Source of the DNA: Hymenobacter aquaticus
Lineage (GTDB): Bacteria > Bacteroidota > Bacteroidia > Cytophagales > Hymenobacteraceae
DNA length: 64,000 nt
NCBI RefSeq assembly: GCF_004765605.1
Contig: NZ_SRLC01000002.1
Span: 1,116,001-1,180,000, forward strand
Direction: 5' to 3'
This document shows, one piece after another, positions 62,101 to 64,000 of this stretch. The notes beneath the pieces are model-generated. The model saw only the letters and a program-made list of their open reading frames with translations, did no database searches and was not told the DNA's origin. Numbering within the stretch: the first letter of the stretch is position 1; every line of letters starts with the position of its first letter. The position numbers were made by a program, and so were the translations under genes.

Positions 62101-64000
62101 GGCCCTGCAAGACAGCGTTGCGCCCGGCCAGGCCGCCCAATTTCTGGTGGGCAGCAGCGAAGCCAACGCCCGGGTGCTGGTGGAAATTGAAGCCAAAGGC
62201 GAAACCCTGCGCCGTGAGTGGCTCACGCTGCAAGCCGGCGAGCAGCGCCTGCTCACGGTGCCGGTGCCCGCCAGCCTCGGCCAAACCCAGCTGTATCTGC
62301 ACGCTACCCAGGTGCGCGACAACCGCCTGTACCTGCACTCAGCCACGGTGCAGGTGGCCACGCCGCCCGCCCCGCTGCGCCTGAGCATTGCCACCTTCCG
62401 CGACAAGCTGCAGCCCGGCCAGAAGGAAACCTGGCGCATCACCATTCATAGCGCCGAGGGCAAGCCCGCCCCGGCCGAGCTGCTGGCCACGCTCTACGAC
62501 CAGTCGCTGGACACGTTCCGGCCGCACTCGTTTATGCCGCTGGAGTTTCCGCAGCCGTATTTTCCCGCCGCGCTGGCCTGGAACGGGCGGTTTGGGACGG
62601 AGGATTCGCAGGAGCTGTTTGGCGTAGCGTTGGATGATATTGATTTGGAAATTCTTTATCCTCACCTGAATTGGTGGAGGTATTCTTTGGGCGAAGAGGA
62701 AAGCAGAAACGACTATAAGCTCCTACCGAAGAACACCAGAACAAAATTTCTTCCACCGGTGATTAAGCGGGATGAAGAAATGATGGTAGCTAGTGGTAGC
62801 ACCGCCGCGCCCCAGATGGCCATGCGCATGTCGGCCGACGCTGCTCAACTCAACGAAGTAGTCGTAACCAAAGCGCCCGGCCGGCCCACCGCCGCCGCCC
62901 CCGACCTCAGCAACGTGCAGGCGCGCAAGGATTTCCGCGAAACGGCTTTCTGGCTGCCCGCGCTGCGCACCAATGCCCAGGGTGAAACCGTGCTGGAGTT
63001 CCAGATGCCCGAAGCCGTGACGCGCTGGCAGCTGCTGGCCCTGGCCCACGACCAGCAGCTGCACAGCGGCCTGCTGCGCCGCGAGCTGGTCACGCAGAAG
63101 CAGCTGCAAGTGACCCCCAACGCCCCGCGCTTCTTCCGGGAAGGCGACCAGCTGCGCTTCGCGGCCAAGCTCAGCAACCTCACCGACCAGCCCCTGACCG
63201 GCACGGCCCAGCTGTTTTTACTCGACGCCCGCACCCAGCAACCCCTGGAAAGTCGCCTGCTGAAAGGCCCGGCCCAACAGAGCTTCAGCCTGGCCGCCAA
63301 CCAAAGCAGCGCCCTGGAGTGGGAGCTGACCATTCCGGAAACCGCTGAGGGCCAAGTGCCGCTGGAAGCCATTACCTACCGCGTAGTAGCGCGGGGGCAG
63401 TTGTCAGTTGCTGATTCTCAGTTGTCAGGAAAAGAGAAGAAAGAGCAGCGCAAACAGCGCCGCCAGAACAATCCGACAACCAACAACCAACAACTAACAA
63501 CTGTAGAGGATGGGGAGGAAAACACCCTGCCGGTGCTGCCCAACCGGATTCTCATCACCGAAAGCCTGCCGCTGCCCATCGTGGGGCCGGCTACGCGGGA
63601 GTTTGAGCTCAAGAAGCTGACCAGCACTACCTCGGCTACGCGCCGCAACTACTCCCTGACGCTGGAAATGACGGAAAACCCCGCCTGGTATGCCGTGCAG
63701 GCGTTGCCTTACCTGATGGAGTACCCCTACGAGTGCTCCGAGCAGGTATTCAGCCGCCTGTATGCCAACCTGCTGGCGGCCCGCATCCTGCAGCAGAACC
63801 CCCGGCTGAAACCAGTGCTGGACGAGTGGAAGCGCGCCGCCCAGAGCGGCGACAAGGCGGCCCTGACCAGCAAGCTGGAGCAAAACCAGGAGCTGAAAAA
63901 CCTGCTGCTCCAGGAAACCCCGTGGGTGCGCGACGCCCAGGGCGAAACCGAGCGGATGCGCCGCCTGGGTGAGCTGTTCGACGAGCCCCGCCTGAAGGCC
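59138..64000 (+). CDS. Alpha-2-macroglobulin-like protein, truncated at window end
   Basis: An open frame of 1621 codons from ATG at 59138 to the edge, without a stop. The signal peptide (ILLLFLLFSFAMFIGS) precedes a helical N-terminal part, then an MG2-like domain with RTFLYTDRAMYRPGQTLYFK (cut) and further MG domains. A thioester-type CSEQ is in YECSEQVF at about residue 1533, so it probably traps proteases. LNEVVVTKAP (~1236) resembles the TonB-plug motif in this phylum. An in-frame 7-bp-period repeat lies at 63398-63503, and an AT-richer patch at ~62640-62790. Likely periplasmic. Confidence 0.85.
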   Translation, partial: MRILLLFLLFSFAMFIGSSAPLSPAAPDPRAWKKIDALLAKNQTASAAPLIEKLYREARQRQDTPEYLRALLYRLRLLEAKEEEASEKAIALVEADLKTARFPARPILHSLLGQLYANYYQQHRYQLYDRTRTAAAGSAADIRTWDATRLGSAIVGHYRASVAEEPQRQQQLALAGLGYAVTGGDAEGRALRPTLYDLLAHRAADALGNEEYSVTRPAEQFILKTAALFAGSPEFAALPLKAPAADSLNGRLHALQVLQQLTAFRLQDARNQAALADVELKRLRFVYAHTELVSKDSLYQKALAHAAETYRALPISTEFLAEQAENLEESQPAKARELALQAEQRFPKSWGARQAQALRQRIEAVNVAFTTEEVVLPGQPWLLKLNVRNVPRLYAKAYRVSTAQELRRMASNVSWAEWWQKSRLSRKPAAEWTLEIPGPADFRAHTVQHAGPALPVGRYVVLLSTTAAGFEAKQTGGATTAYANLSVSSISHVRRGAPQPENREILLLHRESGQLLAQATVLPLYQYYDNELRNFRQLRGPEQRTGAEGLAQVPNQTADTKQARLQALLLTHQADSLVVEEEYYYGARRTREPEQAQRRTFLYTDRAMYRPGQTLYFKGILTETRAGKSELLTRQGVAVRLVDVNGQTVQTLPFTTSEFGSFHGSVVLPTSLLNGEMSLQTDQGSVSFAVEDYKRPTFQVTFEPVSGTPVLGQRVVVRGKATAYAGQPVDGGTVQYRVVRRTFWPLFGRGFGGRIGYPGGGQPEVEISNGTAQTDSAGGFTVTFTAQADAPPRGRRGGWQPGYVFEVTADVTDAAGETRTGQQRVSLGNAALTLRLEVPELLNREKLPALQLFSTNATGEARPAKGQLRLFRLAPPARALRPRAWEQPEREALSRAEFKRQFPLDAYGPEDNDSTWARTEVLTQEFDTEKTPLLPALATALAQQAPGRYLLEATTSGPASEAAKTEQHFTLFAPTAKELPVPTPDWFVALQDSVAPGQAAQFLVGSSEANARVLVEIEAKGETLRREWLTLQAGEQRLLTVPVPASLGQTQLYLHATQVRDNRLYLHSATVQVATPPAPLRLSIATFRDKLQPGQKETWRITIHSAEGKPAPAELLATLYDQSLDTFRPHSFMPLEFPQPYFPAALAWNGRFGTEDSQELFGVALDDIDLEILYPHLNWWRYSLGEEESRNDYKLLPKNTRTKFLPPVIKRDEEMMVASGSTAAPQMAMRMSADAAQLNEVVVTKAPGRPTAAAPDLSNVQARKDFRETAFWLPALRTNAQGETVLEFQMPEAVTRWQLLALAHDQQLHSGLLRRELVTQKQLQVTPNAPRFFREGDQLRFAAKLSNLTDQPLTGTAQLFLLDARTQQPLESRLLKGPAQQSFSLAANQSSALEWELTIPETAEGQVPLEAITYRVVARGQLSVADSQLSGKEKKEQRKQRRQNNPTTNNQQLTTVEDGEENTLPVLPNRILITESLPLPIVGPATREFELKKLTSTTSATRRNYSLTLEMTENPAWYAVQALPYLMEYPYECSEQVFSRLYANLLAARILQQNPRLKPVLDEWKRAAQSGDKAALTSKLEQNQELKNLLLQETPWVRDAQGETERMRRLGELFDEPRLKA
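63398..63503. repeat. 7-bp-period repeat arrays inside the macroglobulin gene
   Basis: Forward units CAGTTGT, CAGTTGC, TGATTCT, CAGTTGT at 63398-63428, and reverse units CGACAAC, CAACAAC, CAACAAC, TAACAAC at 63473-63503, are separated by a purine-rich 44 nt. They are related to the GTTGTTA arrays at 22365-22505. The frame stays open. Confidence 0.7.

Overview
The window looks like chromosomal DNA from a GC-rich member of the Bacteroidota, most probably Hymenobacter or a close relative in the Cytophagales. This rests on gene content and order, not on a database search. Pointers are: two proteins ending in type IX secretion (T9SS) sorting domains; a GldH gliding lipoprotein directly after RicT (PSP1 family); a PorE-like TPR/propeller/CRD/OmpA protein; a DUF2723 membrane protein; a GWxTD protein; the order rpmE2 / GlmU-like / holB and birA / rsfS / ftsH / LUD; and many promoters with the Bacteroidota -7 element TAnnTTTG. 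No tRNA, rRNA, CRISPR array, integrase or intact insertion sequence was seen.

Layout. 1-9.2 kb is housekeeping: a partial membrane protein, udk, rdgB, a small FN3-like secreted protein, rpmE2, a GlmU-like protein, holB, hemC, a DUF2238 membrane protein, an exported cyclophilin and an RfbD-like SDR. 9.5-16.6 kb is the most accessory-looking part, with AT-rich gaps. It holds a leftward operon of an unannotated 50-residue peptide with a GGGGWGGD tail, a family-5 substrate-binding lipoprotein and two DppB/DppC-like permeases with no ATPase. A divergent 514-residue all-helical TPR-like protein of unknown function follows. 16.6-21.8 kb carries a LytTR response regulator, a REC-Hpt phosphorelay protein, the PorE-like protein, a nine-TPR exported protein and a small soluble protein. 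21.9-28.3 kb has a bacilliredoxin, an M3 peptidase, recQ and kdsD, and is rich in short non-coding repeats.

28.4-33.9 kb is sugar metabolism: GDP-mannose synthesis (manC and a separate PMI-type cupin) and an FHS-family sugar permease flanked by two LacI-type regulators. 34-41 kb has rlmB, the GWxTD protein, the DUF2723 protein, a very small T9SS cargo-like protein and birA. 40.8-46 kb is rsfS, ftsH, lutC-like, lpxH and a propeller lipoprotein-like protein. 46-50 kb carries an S8 protease with a T9SS domain and an M57 (HEIGH) lipoprotein protease. 50.3-58.9 kb has ricT-gldH, two cold-shock genes sharing a promoter block, an NmrA-like SDR, a PAP2 phosphatase, a helix-hairpin-helix protein, a DinB-like protein and a PorT-like beta-barrel. 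From 59.1 kb to the edge runs a very long alpha-2-macroglobulin-like gene, truncated by the window.

Most interesting: (i) the peptide / oligopeptide-permease / TPR-protein cassette at 9.8-15.8 kb, whose layout resembles a peptide-signalling or peptide-product locus (a hypothesis only); (ii) a 22-bp-period array of variable palindromes at 24.75-24.86 kb; (iii) a 7-bp-period repeat family found between genes at 22.4 kb and again, in frame, inside the macroglobulin gene at 63.4 kb; (iv) a perfect 26-bp-arm hairpin at 16.46 kb.
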